A stretch of DNA of 35,223 nt, taken from NCBI GenBank assembly GCA_964542855.1, contig CAZIWJ010000005.1, positions 1 to 35,223 of the forward strand, given 5' to 3'. Positions within the stretch are counted from its first letter, which is position 1. Each line of letters begins with the position of its first letter. Shown here piece by piece: positions 34,387 to 35,223 of the stretch. The position numbers and the translations under genes are program-made. This stretch comes from CAZIWJ01 sp964542855. GTDB lineage: Bacteria; Bacteroidota; Bacteroidia; Cytophagales; Cyclobacteriaceae. The notes under the pieces were generated by a model. The model saw nothing but the letters and a program-made list of their open reading frames with translations, ran no database searches and had not been told where the DNA came from.

Positions 34387-35139
34387 ATGATAGAGCCATT
34401 TTACCCCAAAAACCTGCAGGAAGTTGCTGCCAACCTTGAAAAAATACCGGTCAGGAAGTCACAGGATGAAATAGCAAAAATGCAGAAGTATTACGGAACC
34501 GGGATGCAATTAATCGGTCTTACCGTTCCGCAGCAGCGTAAATGTTTTAAAAATGGATATTCATTCTCCAACCTTACCTGTAACAACCAGATTGAAATTT
34601 GGCACTACGTCTGGAACAGTAGTCATGTGTTTGAGCATATGCAGCAAAGTTTTTTTTACTGCGAAAGCCTTAAAACAAAAAGTGAACTTACCGAGGTCTG
34701 GCCCTACGTAAAAAAATGGGTTCGTAAAGTAGATAACTGGGCTCATTCCGATGCTCTTTCTGCTATCTATAGTCGCACCCTCGACCTGGTACCGGACCTG
34801 GTGTATCCTACCCTGAGCAAGTGGAACAAGTCGGGGAACCCCTGGAAACGCCGGCAATCGATCGTTAGCCTTACCTACTACAGTACACTGCGTAATAATG
34901 TGTTGCCTTACATGGAACACGTGGAGTTGGTAACGCCTTTACTTCACGATAAGAATTATTACGTACAAAAGGGAATTGGTTGGACTTTGCGCGAGCTGGG
35001 TAATGTTTACCCTGAACAAACCTGGGATTTTTTACAGGAAAACAGCCTTCACATTTCGGCCACTGCCTTTTCGGCAGCCACAGAAAAGCTAGAAAAGGAG
35101 CAACGGGAATTACTAAAAGATATGCGGCGAAACCGCTAA
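34387..35139 (+). CDS. DNA alkylation repair protein (AlkD-like, HEAT-repeat)
   Basis: The 250-residue all-helical protein matches the AlkC/AlkD DNA alkylation repair family (PF08713 type). Family blocks include GVPxxxxR-like LTVPQQRKCFKNGY near residue 50, WPYVKKWVRKVDNWAHSDALS with an Asp at the position of the AlkD catalytic aspartate (in the DNW..-D motif), WKRRQSIVSLTYYS, and DKNYYVQKGIGWTLRELG. Members remove alkylated purines by stacking against the DNA backbone without base flipping. The W-to-D spacing in DNWAHSD is the same as in the AlkD motif, but other residues differ, so exact substrates are open. It has no signal peptide and no obvious operon partner. After its stop only 84 nt remain. 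Confidence 0.88.
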   Translation: MIEPFYPKNLQEVAANLEKIPVRKSQDEIAKMQKYYGTGMQLIGLTVPQQRKCFKNGYSFSNLTCNNQIEIWHYVWNSSHVFEHMQQSFFYCESLKTKSELTEVWPYVKKWVRKVDNWAHSDALSAIYSRTLDLVPDLVYPTLSKWNKSGNPWKRRQSIVSLTYYSTLRNNVLPYMEHVELVTPLLHDKNYYVQKGIGWTLRELGNVYPEQTWDFLQENSLHISATAFSAATEKLEKEQRELLKDMRRNR

Positions 35140-35223
35140 TTTTTTCAGTTCACTACTGGCAGGATTTGGTTTATAAGCTACAATTGATGAACAGGCCCTT
35201 AAGGTTTTGTTAAAACTTTATCC

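Noticed and set aside
35198..35218. Small hairpin at the right edge of the window (AAGGTTTT and AAAACTTT)
   Set aside because: It is short, AT-rich, carries a mismatch, and is cut off by the window end, so it cannot be judged.

Overview
The window looks like chromosomal DNA of a Bacteroidota bacterium, most likely from the Cytophagales or a related lineage. I base this on a SusC/SusD outer-membrane pair, a DUF5686 carboxypeptidase-regulatory outer-membrane protein, two large secreted Asp-box (BNR/VPS10-like) propeller proteins, an ECF sigma factor overlapping a small 'ELDELKTLW' membrane protein, a metal-transport permease fused to a DtxR-like domain, and promoter-like sequences of the Bacteroidota type (TTTG, about 19-22 nt, TAnnTTTG). 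The genus cannot be told from this sequence. A run of exactly 100 N (4618-4717) marks a scaffold join, so one gene is incomplete.

Layout. 1-600: a decayed fragment of an ABC-transporter permease (MacB/FtsX type) beside an initiator tRNA gene on the minus strand, with a clear terminator between them. 779-2209: two back-to-back genes (UPF0173 metallo-hydrolase, DUF429 protein). 2196-6599, minus strand: guaA, a TPR plus periplasmic-binding-protein lipoprotein-like receptor interrupted by the gap, and hemL, which read as one transcription unit. 6885-8354, minus: a membrane-anchored DegP/HtrA protease with its own terminator.

8775-21190, plus strand: a nutrient-uptake locus. It has a SusC-type TonB-dependent transporter and its SusD lipoprotein, closed by a strong terminator, then two tandem paralogous 1000-residue Asp-box propeller proteins and a secreted S9-type serine peptidase. 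No glycan-active enzyme is visible, so I infer peptide or protein use rather than polysaccharide use.

21379-25450, plus: a four-gene metal ABC transporter (TroA-like binding lipoprotein, ATPase, two ABC-3 permeases). The first permease carries a C-terminal DtxR/MntR-like domain, and a DtxR-type palindrome lies in front of the operon. 25589-28108: a DUF5686 outer-membrane protein. 28213-31022, minus: trkH and trkA, overlapping by one base, forming a potassium-uptake system with a recognisable promoter. 31175-32303, minus: an ECF sigma factor and a probable membrane partner. 32383-34101: an M61 metallopeptidase with a PDZ domain. 34387-35139: an AlkD-family DNA alkylation repair protein.

Most of the window is ordinary housekeeping and envelope biology. 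The points most worth a second look are the permease-DtxR fusion that seems to have lost half of its metal site while sitting behind a matching operator, the duplicated propeller pair between SusCD and the peptidase, and the permease pseudogene beside the initiator tRNA. I saw no CRISPR array, insertion sequence, phage gene or defence system.
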